This document shows positions 35,401 to 46,167 of a stretch of 64,000 bases of DNA, piece by piece. Source of the DNA: Ascidia mentula (taxonomy: Eukaryota > Chordata > Ascidiacea > Phlebobranchia > Ascidiidae); assembly GCA_947561715.1 (NCBI GenBank), contig OX387199.1, positions 20,093,001-20,157,000 of the forward strand. The letters run 5' to 3'. Each line of letters starts with the position of its first letter. Position 1 is the stretch's first letter. The notes under the pieces were generated by a model. It had not been told where the DNA came from. It did not search any database and saw only the letters and a list, made by a program, of their open reading frames with translations. Position numbers and translations under genes: made by a program.

Positions 35401-38400
35401 CGATCCGCCTTCATTTGTATTGATAATGGTTGTAGAAACAATCGAAACGTTTACATGAAGTTTTCGAGCACTGTATTGGCTATTCTGTTCATATTAAAGA
35501 TCTACAAAACCGTTAGTTATGTTCCTATGTTTCTATATAATTTTTTACTTTGGCGTTAGTTTATTTAATTATAAAAGTAGCCACCTGTGTAGTTTGGGTC
35601 CCAACATTTGTTTTGACGGTGAGCCGTTAGTGCAGGGTGAACTGAGCGTTTACTATGGTTGGGGTTGGAGGTGCGCGTTAGTACATGGATCAGATTGGGA
35701 GTGAACGGTTGGTTTAGATCAGAGATACTCAAACATTTGTGCTAAATTCAAAACTATAAGTTCATAAGAGGCTTTATTTAGACCTATTGTGTGACGGAAA
35801 CGCACATTTCAATCCAGCGAAGATCATCTTTAAAAGTTTGGCGCCAAAAAAACGGAGAAAAGGTCTTCCTAAATCGGTTCTAAAACTTCCATACCCGCCC
35901 TCCCAATAACTTTTGTCCTAATTCGGGAACACTGATTTAATTTCGGTCACAATAGTAACATGCACGGAATCAAAACATCTTTGCCACAGGACACAATACT
36001 TTAAATATTGTTTGCATATGTTTACCTTCTCCTTCTTAACGAACAATGGATCTTTGTTTTCGCAATAAAACCTTTCGTCATTTGTGCAGTTTATTTCGTC
36101 ACTTTGATCATCGCAGTTAATTTTGAGGTCACAAACATCCGATTTGTTGACAGAAATCTGTCGTAAAAGTCTGTGAAATACTTAAACCGTCTTTGTGGTT
36201 AACTGTGTGCGAAAGATTCAACAAAGGGCATTATGACAAACAATACTGAATAACAGACACCGATACCTATTTGCCTTTTATAGTTAAAATACAACTTCGA
36301 AGTGATTTTTTTCCAAACTCTTGTAATTAAGGTCTCAATTTTTTGTGGTTTTGTTGACAACAAATAACTTTACTTTGGCTCCATTCAACGTTGGACAGTA
36401 GAATCTTCCTTTCTTTGTGCAGTTTTGTTCTGGATATTCGTCACTTTCATCCTTGCAATCGATGAAACCGTCGCATACTTTGGACATAGGGATATTGAGA
36501 AGTCCGTCTTTTGTGTCGCAGTGTTTCCGATGTTTGCAAAGTTGAGGATCTTCATCGTGGTCGAATAATCGATCTGTGTCAGAAGTGTAGATCGAACCAC
36601 TGCAATCCCGCCTCCCATCGCACAGTAGTTTGCTGTCGAACGACCTCTCCCACCACACATCCTGTGTAAAACACATCACGTGGTTCCTGGTATTTTTGTG
36701 CAAACGATTTGTTGCTGTAAGGAATATCTTCGTTATTGTTTTAAACGAATCTTTTTTTAGTTGTTGTAAGGTTTGTCGGGATTTACTGGCTTTTACAGTA
36801 GGTTTTATCATAAGTTTTGAAGCAGGTATCGCCACAAAACCTGTGAATCAGGTAGCGACAGACCAGCAGGGATCGTAAACTTTTGTTACAAACTCAATTT
36901 GTCGGGTAACAGTGCCCATGTTGGACACTTAGAAACGTCCAACGACACATCGACAGCAACAGATGTCATGACAACAAACTTGTTCGAGACTTTTATACAT
37001 GGGAATGTGATCACTATGTGATTGTCATGCATTAAGATGTTTATTTTTTTCAAGTTTTGGTAAAGTTTTTTCACCAACCAGGTAAGAAACAAAGAAAATA
37101 GCAAAATAAGCTTGACGAACAAATATAATTTGTGACCAAACTCTTAAACGTGTGGAATGTGACGACAAAATTAAATTTTCACGCGACTCCTCTTCCAAAC
37201 TCTCGTTGAAAAGGTTTCGCAGTTTTCTCAGCATTTTACAATATTCTTTCCGTCGTGGTCGCAGTACTTTGAGTATCCACAAAAGGGATATATCTGCTGT
37301 TATTTTTGTGCCAATTGTTAAAAATGTGGGTATTACATATCAGTATACTGTACTATAGTATATCCCGTGTTGGGTGGTTTAGTGCAACCCAAATACCACA
37401 TAAATTCCACGCATGTCAACGTTGCAAAGGAAACGTCTGGGGAACTCGGTACAAACACGAGTTCCAAATGTTAACGACCTTGAAGGTATTTCTTTAGTAA
37501 TGTAATATGATTTTGTAAATAATTATTATCACGTATAATTGAAGTCTTGCACGGCGAAAGCCATATCCACCCTAGAGAAGCCTAATGCCACGCGCTTTGC
37601 AGCAATTCGTTGAACCCTGTGTTTTGTAACAACGAAGTAGGTGTAGTATGGTTATTGTGTATGGTGTCACTGAATGTTCCCCACCAGTATATAACAACTT
37701 CTGTACAACGTAATCTTTGCACAAGAACTTAAAGTGCATATGACACGGTCATGGTAACTTTGCGTGAAACTACTACAACCAACTTATATCCAAAGTTTTT
37801 CGGTTCTACGTCAACCAAAAAAATGTAGAAAACTGCACGAAAACTGGCGGCGACAAAAAATCGTAAACCTTTTGCACTGTGGCGAAATTGACATCATACA
37901 AGGCACTCGCGTGGAAAAAATGCATTGTTTAGATAGGAGAAGGCGCCTTGTATTGCAGATATCAAATAGTTTCAAACATAGAACAATCCACAGATTACGT
38001 TACAAACCAAAGGATTATTTGTACCTAATTATCTGAAGACCAAAGGGTATAGCAGCAACGACATTACTCTGTACTTCGATCAGACGGAGTTGGTGCGTTT
38101 CATTGCTCAGTGACATTACATGACGCCATTTTTCGTAACTGTAACTTTCCTCTTTGCATTGACTTTAATTTGACAATGATTCCAGCATCATTTCTAGTTT
38201 TAGTGGTTGATTGTGGCGAATTAAATAAATCATTTATGACTCGAACTCGTAGGCAACACTACTGCAACGCAAGAAGTGGTACTATGACAGAATAACTGTG
38301 TTGCATAATCAGCTAATTTGGTCGGCCTTTCCTGGCGGTTTTTGCCAGCCTCAAAATTCAATAAACCCACTTCTATCTTTTGCTGTGAGTGGACAAAACG

Positions 38401-41400
38401 ACAATGCTAAACTGACGGTTTGTCTCTGTCGTGTTTTCAAAAGTTTATGCATCACGTTAACGATCATAAATGCCTATAACAACAAGAACACCCTGTTCCA
38501 GTAACTGTTTTATTATTACACAACTAAATAAGACATAATAGGTCTAAACAGCGGCCATCTTTCTGCAGCCCAAATTAACATCAAAATCCGTTTGTTGCAC
38601 TTTAAAGTTATGAACATCTCTTAGTTTAATTATTTACATGTTTGATTTTTTCGTGTCACATGCACTTTAAACTTTTGCGCAGTGTGACGTTCTGTGATCA
38701 TATAAGAATGAAGCATTTTATTAAAAAATCTTTTCATTGTGCTTCGTGGATTATAGTTCGCTTTGTAACGAACAAGTGAAATTGCAAAACCACATTGGTT
38801 GTAACTCGCTTCATGTCTCTGATTGTTGGTTTGTTCCACAGTAGTTTAGAAAACTACAGAAACCGAACCATTGAGGTAACAAATATTCACGTCTGGCGAA
38901 GTAAGTCAAAATCTTTGTAAGTTTGTGTAATAATTTCGTTCGACTGCGTAAACATTGTTGCAAACGTTTGTTTAAACTGGAGTTTGTCCAGCAAGTGAGT
39001 AAGTACATTGTGTTGGTAAGAACCTACAAATGTACCTAAACATCTAAACCATTTTCATTAAGTGTGGTAAACTTATTTCCGCCAAAACAATAAGTTATGC
39101 TTTCTCACTTACCACGCAATACCACCACCCCTGTATGTAGTTGGTAGTTGTTGTTGAACAGTTGTTCTTCACTTCCTCATCCACACTGAAAATATTTGAA
39201 TGTTTTGCGTTGATTTTATAATTAAAAACTCCAATTGAATGCTGATGAGATTTACTTGCGACTCCTGTAGTAATTAAACAAACATTTTTAAAACCCATAC
39301 ACGGGACTTCAGCTCAGAACTGACCCAAAATTATGAAAAGACCTTTAACCTCCAGCAGACACGTACTGCAGGGTAGCTGAGGAACAGACAAACATATTGA
39401 AACCACTTTAACCCAACAACTAAAACTGTCAATTTGATAATATGCAAATTTCCTATGGTTGGTCGCCCATTTTTGAAACACTGTTGCGTCACCAAGGTTG
39501 CCCGCTTGTAGTGCCCAGATATGCGATGACTTGCATTTAAAGTCTTTTTCGACTACAATACTTTGTATTCAAGGTCTAAAACGCCTTTATGATGTCATGA
39601 CAGTAAAGGAATGGGTATTTTCCTACAGCGGCGAAGTACATCATTTTAAACTACATTATTCATGAGTCATGGCAATAAAAACAAGTCATGTAGTATTTAC
39701 AGACACTTAACACACCTTACACTATTACCAGTCATAGAATTCTGGTGACGCATTGGATGTCAGTGGTTTTAATCCAAAGAATAAACTAACGCTTTATCAC
39801 TTACTAATGAAACTTGCCACAATCTTTGGTTTTCCCAGGTTGACAAAAACATTCGTCACTTTTGTCGGGACAGTCGATGACGTCATCACACACACTTGAC
39901 CTTGAGATGATCATAGGGTCATTTGTACATTGGAAGCATGAACGATGATTAAAGGTCCCCAAACTTCGAATGTCTCTGCAAATGACACAAATCAATTCTG
40001 TCTTATCTCAACGAAAGGAATTTTCAACCAACCACAACAGTTCACAAATACCTGACATCTCCATTCTCCGAGGTGTAACACAAATCAGATTTATCATCAC
40101 AATCGGCAATGCCGTCCCATAGAAACATTTGCGGAAGATTGCAATTCCTTCCATTCCGAACACATTTGAATCCATGTCCATTATTCCAGTGTTGGAAAGC
40201 TGGACAGTCATTGCAAGGATCGCCATCACAAACAGTCGAACGTTTCCAACAAGCTGAATTTTGACACTGGAAGTTGGAGGGGCAGAGGTACTCACATGGG
40301 TAATTCCCCTGACAATGAGCAAGCTCGTCGCAGAATTCATTTTTTGAGTTACAGGAAATGTTGGTTTGATCCAATGTGTTGTAACAGATCCCATAATTGT
40401 CGAAACAAAAACAACGTGGTTTCGAACTAAATAAAATTAATAGTTATTTGCATCAACGAAATAAAAGGTATTTTCATAACTACAAAAATACCCTATAGTT
40501 TTGTTGCTATACTGCTTATTGAATTTCCCATTACAACTGGCTTCATCACTCATATCAGGGCAATCTATGATGTCATCACAAACACTTGACCTTGGGATGA
40601 TCATGGGTTCATTTGTACATTGGAAACACAGTCGTTCGTTCAGAGATGAAGAAGTCCGAATATCTCTGCAATAACAAATTTGTTTATAGATGCCATACTT
40701 TGCCCATAAGCAGGCAGTTAAAGCTGTTTATTTTATTATTATGACTATTAATATAAACAACAAAGTTCATTTGACTAAAATTATATTTAACTCTAAAACG
40801 TTTCTTTTTTTTCGTTTTCACTGCAAAAGGAAGAATGACGCCAGTAGAAACACCGATCCAATGGCGTTAAAAGAAAATATGATATGTAGTAAGATAAGGA
40901 AGACATTGGGGGAGGGAAGTCTGGGGCGGTGCTGGCAAGTACGCATATGCAAAACACAATCAAAAACGAAATACCTGACATCTCCATTCTCCGAGGTGTA
41001 ACACAAATCAGATTTATCATCACAATCGGCAATGCCGTCCCATAGAAACATTTGCGGAAGATTGCAGTTCCTGCCATTCCGAACACATTTGAATCCATGT
41101 CCATTATTCCAGTGTTGGAAAGCTGGACAGTCATTGCAAGGATCGCCATCACAAACAGTCGAACGTTTCCAACAAGATGAATTCAGACACTGAAAGTGGG
41201 AAGGGCATCTACAGTCACAAGGTGTTTTTCCAAAACATTGGATTATTCCTTTGCAAAACTCTTTCACTCTTAGGGCGCATACATTGTTTGAATCCCAGTA
41301 GCCAAACTTGTTGTCGCAACTGTAACAAAAGTAATGTATTACGTCATTATGATTGCAACGTATTTATACCATCTACAATATCAATATTTTAACTTTATAT

Positions 41401-42198
41401 TAACTATTTTGAATATTTTTTGAAATATTTTTTAAATTTAAATATTTTAACTTTCGTTCAGCGCCAAAAATGTTTTTCTGAGGTAACCTGATACTGGTAA
41501 TACAATTCCACATATGTGGTAATAATGCCACGTTTTACGTAACAATGCCACGTGTTGCGTGACATTGCCACGTGTTTGGTAACAATGCTAAATTTAAAAA
41601 CAATGTGTTAAACAAGCGAACATTAATGAAACTTTTACTTATCACGGCAAATTATGCAAACAGACTGACGATTACGTTTATTTGAAATTTTGTAAAGTAA
41701 ACGCAAACTGTGACACTTCTAAACGCGTGTGGTTTTAAAACTTTCTTATTTGACCCGATTTTATTATAAACTGTTCAAAATTCGTTATTTTAATATAAGT
41801 CAAACCCTGATAACATCGTCTATTGGTTGATCAACACTAATACAACGAATGTAGGAAACATATTTAAGTGCTTTCACCTCATGTAAGGACTGGTGAGGTT
41901 TTCAGGATAAGTGGGAAAGTCGGCCAGTTTCTCATCACTTCCGTCACTGCAATAGGGACCACGACCATCACAAAACCACCCAGCCCACACCTTCCTCCCA
42001 TCATCGCAAGTGAACACTGCACAAAACACATGAACGTAAATCGATTTGAAATCCATCAAAATCCGTAAAACTAACCAACATATTAAATTAATTGAGAGTT
42101 TATGATTTGTAACAAAATACTTACGATCGCCACGTTGATACTGTGCTGAAGCAATTGTGATGAAGGAGAGCAGGATTCCAACCACCTTCAACCGATAC
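32459..42198 (-). CDS. LDLa-rich class A GPCR, gene B
   Basis: Predicted exons on the minus strand: 42,198-42,125 hydrophobic signal segment; 42,016-41,878 LDLa-like; 41,319-40,975 and 40,665-40,492 first Cys-rich/LDLa pair; 40,426-40,052 and 39,975-39,805 second pair; 39,185-39,113 linker; 36,686-36,374 two LDLa; 36,157-36,026 LDLa; 34,429-34,265 LDLa end and TM1; 34,193-33,897 TM2-3; 33,530-33,350 TM4; 33,284-33,107 loop 2 with NFTS and NYT glycosylation sequons; 33,047-32,836 TM5; 32,778-32,459 TM6-7 and tail. Phases are consistent except before 36,686, where an exon is probably missing. About 1,050 codons. Marks are as in gene A; FRLY replaces DRY and the tail ends ETAL. No stop or frameshift was seen in the assigned exons. 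Relatives by architecture are GRL101 and relaxin-type LDLa receptors, but no leucine-rich repeats were found. Confidence 0.85.
34802..35527. mobile_element. PLE endonuclease-tail insertion with 212-bp inverted arms
   Basis: A unit-B-only insertion flanked by the 11-bp direct repeat TGTTTCTATAT at 34,791-34,801 and 35,528-35,538. Arms at 34,802-35,013 and 35,282-35,493 are near-perfect inverted repeats, so it is young. Between them the minus strand (35,285-35,088) reads HLVSNPSHRIDFNNPTIL, then KRRLSFLETIHIQ and SSVPLRLFNI before a stop. This is the typical C-terminal end of a Penelope GIY-YIG endonuclease ORF. A hammerhead-like string occurs in each arm (TTGATAAT, then GGTTGT...ACAATC, then GAAACGT), degenerate at core positions 3 and 8. 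Confidence 0.85.
38523..38570 (+). ncRNA. Decayed hammerhead-like sequence (unit B)
   Basis: CTAAATAAGACATAATAGGT, then CTAAACAG and TTCTGCAGCC, parallels the intact hammerheads, but the core and the 5' stem I strand are lost. It lies in a gene B intron within about 200 bp that unit A lacks. A clean junction in A suggests an insertion in the B/C ancestor or a precise loss in A. Confidence 0.45.
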
Positions 42199-42580
42199 CT
42201 GATAAAACACAAAGAGTTTATATCTTACAATGATATATTTCTCTTACTCAGGGGAATGACGTCATCATGAAATTTAGTGGAGTTTTACAAACTTGATGTC
42301 CAAGGAACACTGCAACGTTATTTAAGTTAACTGGTTACCTCCAAAATGGTTTTTATATAAACTGTCGTCACTTTTTTCTGTTTGTTTTTATTCTCATCCG
42401 CTTGTTGCTCAAACGCTTAGAATAAATATTCAGTAGTTTTCGCCAAAACTCGACAGCTCACGGAACCCTTCATATTTTTTGATGAAGCTTACATTGAAAA
42501 AGTTTTATTGTCATTTTTGGAAAACAAATGTTTAATCTCCACACTGGTTCATCCATATGACTGATTTAAATACTTTAAAC

Positions 42581-42818
42581 CAGTGTTTCTTAACCTTTTT
42601 TGGATCGCGAACCCCTAAAACATTCTTTGAAGAGCTATGAACCCCTTTGCAAGAAACACATTGCAAATGTTGAAAAATTGAAATTCGTGGACAGCGAAAC
42701 CTTATGGACAAAGGAAAATACGTGGATTTTCGGAATAATTTTATTTCGCTTCATGGACCCCTTAATGCATCTTCTCGGACCCCTTGGGGGTTCATGGACC
42801 CCAGGTTAAGAACCCCTG
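42581..42818. mobile_element. Recent hAT MITE, unit B only
   Basis: A 238-bp element with ends CAGTGTTTCTTAACC and GGTTAAGAACCCCTG, flanked by a perfect 8-bp target duplication CTTTAAAC (42,573-42,580 and 42,819-42,826). It is absent from units A and C, so it inserted after the duplications. It has no transposase. Confidence 0.88.
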
Positions 42819-43128
42819 CTTTAAACCACGTTTAGTTTAATCCAGCCGATCCGTCGGGATATCATCGCTGACAAAAAGCGGGCAAATATTGTAAGCGACA
42901 GTTTATAACCAGCTGTCAGATTATGACCAGGCATAATTTTTGTGCGATATTAAGGAACCAAAATTTCATCACGGGCTCACAATGCGCCTGGAGAAGCGTG
43001 AGACACCGTGTAAGTTCATAACACCTGTTAACTAGATCACAGACTAGACCGAATTTAACCTCACTCTATAAACCGTAGCCCCAACCACGCTAAGACTTGC
43101 ATAGAAATAACAAACTAAAATTTAAACT

Positions 43129-43197
43129 TGTGTATAAGCTGCACTGATGAGACCTTTTAGGTCGAAACAGTGGCCATCTGTCTGCAGCTTATACACA
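43129..43197 (+). ncRNA. Type I hammerhead ribozyme, unit B (intact core)
   Basis: Stem I pairs 43,129-43,143 with 43,183-43,197 over 15 perfect base pairs (AGCTGCA against TGCAGCT at the core side). The core CTGATGA is at 43,144-43,150. Stem II GACCT/AGGTC with loop TTT is at 43,151-43,163. GAA is at 43,164-43,166. Stem III ACAG/CTGT with loop TGGCCAT is at 43,167-43,181. Predicted self-cleavage is after C 43,182. The transcript enters and leaves through stem I, which makes it type I, as in PLEs and retrozymes. There is no internal loop in stem I for a loop-loop contact, and stem III is short. A lone copy may therefore cleave slowly or work as a dimer. Confidence 0.85.
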
Positions 43198-44058
43198 ATT
43201 CATATTATTGGCTCCACATTGCTTAACATAAAATTTAAACGTCCACGCTTAGACATGGTAAATATTTATGTTCATTTTTATCCCTCGCAAAAATTATGTT
43301 TATTTATTGTTTTTTCGATAAAAATGTGGTTATATTTAACCATGTTAAGAATTTAAATAACTCACAAACCTTGCTCCTATTTTTAGTCTGTCGGACCCTG
43401 CCCTGATCCGTCTTAAATCCTTCCTCTGATCAACCAAGATCCACAGTCTATATTCATGCAACCTTTCTACTGTCCTTAGGTTTGCCTTTGCACTAAACAT
43501 CGTCAGCGATTAAATACAGACAGGCATTGTTACTCAAATAATATGGATATTCTGCATTGTTCCTTTTACCTCCCTATTCATTATGACGATATTTGTTTTC
43601 TCTTTGCACTTCCTATTGACCCAACACGAGACTGAGGCTAGGGCTCAAGAGCCACACGGTCGGGCATTGCGCGGCTTCCATACGATTGTCTTTCTACAAA
43701 CTAATATCACGTGACGCAATATTTATTCACGGCGTAATTGTGTTTTGCTTACTTACGAACGCAACTCTGCCTCACTGATAAGAAACTTCTTACTTCAAGT
43801 AAATGGGACTGAACTTGGGGTCACAAGTCATGTTTGTTACCCTTCGGGCTAAACTTGGACTTCGTCTGGGACAATTTGGATTTATTCCATCAATGGTTTC
43901 ATCGACCCGTGATATTTTGTGTTCATATTTGTTGTTCAACAGCGTAGTTAGCGCGAAAAATAAAAATGATGGGATTTGTGAATATTTAGTGATGCTGCAA
44001 CTTTCATGATTCAGTTAAAAATGTAATCGTGCAAGATATTGTGTATATTTGATTAAAC

Positions 44059-44204
44059 AAGTGGTTCCCAAAGTGGGCGCAATCGTACGGGGGGCGCTGG
44101 AGACCAAATGGGGGATTGGGGGCGCTAGGAAATAAATGAGCGCTTTGTGACAGGGCAAATTTTCTCTTATAGCGTAAGTCAGTGTTTCCCAACCGGTGGT
44201 ACGT
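44059..44204. mobile_element. hAT-like element truncated at the B/C junction
   Basis: The left end is preceded by GATTAAAC (44,051-44,058), as in the other copies. It is cut about 25 bp into the nested MITE, where RING-block sequence begins. Confidence 0.75.
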
Positions 44205-45614
44205 GAAATTTTTGTTGCAAGGGAATTTTAATAATATAGCTTGCTTGTTAATTGTTTTACATTTTGTGAGATCAAAACCAATACAAATGGTTTGTTTTAG
44301 ACTAAAAGCATCGATCGCTATTTTGAGTAGGTAAAACTATGCATTGATGAATCGTTTGAATATGTAGCAGTGAAGTTCATTGCTTTGGAAGGAAGTAATT
44401 GTTGATGGATTATTCCACCTACACTAGTTCACCAGCTACGAACCACTGACATATAGTGACTTCATCCTCGACAAGATCCAAGGCAAATTCTACACTTCGC
44501 TTGATAACTTACTTTATGACGTGTTGTCATTCCTGGTATACGAAGTTTACCTATGTACCTTCATTTGATTCAGCCAGGTGTGTGTGAGTTTAAACGAGCC
44601 GAACCTGCATGACGTACTCGTCGGGTGTGAGAACGTATTTGATGCCGGAGGGAGTAAATGTAATATTCGGTATTTGATGTTTGTCGCAACAATTCACTGC
44701 ATGTTAATTCTACAACGTACAAAATAATCTATATAACCTTACAAACTGTAGGTAGCAAATTTTTATGTTTCAATCGTGACTACCTTCATGGTGGTTTTCA
44801 TAGCTCCAACAACACGTGCGATCATCGCTACTTTATCTGTTCGGCCGATAAATTCGTTATTACCAGATGCATGGCAGCCACCAACACAAGCTCTGTGGCT
44901 AGCTTTATCTACAACACTTATACTATTCACAGAAATTAGCCAAGACGTCTAAAAAAGGCAACAGAATTCTTTGGCAATCTCACCCATAGAGTGCAAATAC
45001 ATTCTTTGCGCACCTAAATTGATGTAATCAAAGTGTTATATTAGTTTGGCAACTTGGGTGCAAAATAAGTCGAGCTGATAGCTTTGAAAAGAAAAGCCAA
45101 AGCTAGGATGCTGTTAATCATATTCTAAATAAACATTTTGAACTCACACTCATACATTGAGAGTGAAGGTTTTCAATGCTACAACCGCAAACCCGGTAAT
45201 TTCTATTTCATCCAATGCAATTAAAGCCACAATCTTCAGGTATGTTGTATTGAATCCCTGTGGGAGCCTAGTGGAACTTTTCGTCTTTTCTTCATAGCCA
45301 TTACAATTATGTTTGTTGATGGGGTGGGGTTATTTTTCTTTGTATGATCTAACCATTGCTATTATAAATGAACTGCAACTGGAATTTCACATTACTATCA
45401 TGATGTCATCATCTGTTCGGAAAAAAGTCCGAATTTTCCCATAGCAAAATCCTTTATCATAAAATTGTGCAGAAAGTTGTTTGTGAGGCAAATTGTTGCG
45501 ATTTGAAACAAATAAAATGGGAAAACAAAGAAGGATCCATAGCACCGTATTGTTGCACTGCAAGCTTACATAAATTCCTTTCAAACGTATTGATAACTGT
45601 TTTGTTGTTTGCAG

Positions 45615-45653
45615 CTGCGGCATCTTCTGTTCCCAGTGTGTCGACTGGAGAGG
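45615..45653 (+). CDS. Candidate 39-bp linker exon upstream of RING (copy C)
   Basis: TTTGCAG precedes and GTGAGTT follows. In the phase that joins the RING exon, it encodes a Ser/Thr/Val-rich stretch (AASSVPSVSTGE). That would join ETSTSM in the RING exon. I found no counterpart in copy A. Support is limited to splice sites and phase. Confidence 0.4.
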
Positions 45654-45967
45654 GTGAGTTCAAGCAATTTTTTTTTAACAATTCTTTTAATGGATTACGT
45701 ACATCACAAAGAACAGGAATTTTATGTGTTTTTAAATTTTATGTGAATTACCAGCATCTTCAGTAAATTTTCAGGGCCTATAATAACTTATAACAGATTG
45801 GTTACACTGATTTTAGGAGAAAATGAGATCTTTTGTCTTTAACACGTTTTTTCATTTCCTTTCATACTATTATTGAAAAGACAACACAATTCCAGACTTT
45901 AAATGTTTCCTAATTTTATGTGTTTAATTTATAGTGAGTTGTAATGTCAAAATGACACAGTTTACAG

Positions 45968-46167
45968 AAACAAGCACTTCAATGTAAGCTCGCATACAAG
46001 AAATACAAGATGAAAGAAAATGCAAGATCTGTCATGATCGCTTGGCTGATATTGTGTTTGTACCTTGTGGACATTTGTCTTGTTGTTCAAATTGCTCACC
46101 TGATGTTCAACGTTGTCCGATGTGCAAGAGGAAAGTTAAGGAAGCAATCCGCACCTACATCTCATAA
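45968..46167 (+). pseudogene. IAP-type RING-finger exon with premature stop (copy C)
   Basis: Same terminal exon as 9,828-10,057, with acceptor TTTACAG. CKIC, CGHLSCCSNC and CPMC are all intact, and the frame ends at RTYIS, the expected IAP-like terminus. But the CAA codon before ARIQEIQ is TAA here (45,985-45,987), stopping translation just upstream of the RING unless translation restarts or the exon is spliced differently. Copies A and C thus carry opposite defects. Confidence 0.7.

Larger units (their letters stand above)
29812..44204. repeat. Segmental-duplication unit B (no RING block)
   Basis: The unit begins by joining the right block directly to sequence like 12.54 kb, skipping the RING block. 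It ends inside the nested MITE, where GGTACGTG switches to the start of the unit C RING block. Copy-specific insertions are a PLE fold-back at 34.80-35.53 kb and a hAT MITE at 42.58-42.82 kb. Confidence 0.85.

Noticed and set aside
39241..39265. CTGATGAG string as another hammerhead
   Set aside because: No stem II or GAAA follows; chance match.
42600..42809. 69-residue plus-strand ORF
   Set aside because: Lies wholly within the unit B hAT MITE and has no counterpart in other units.
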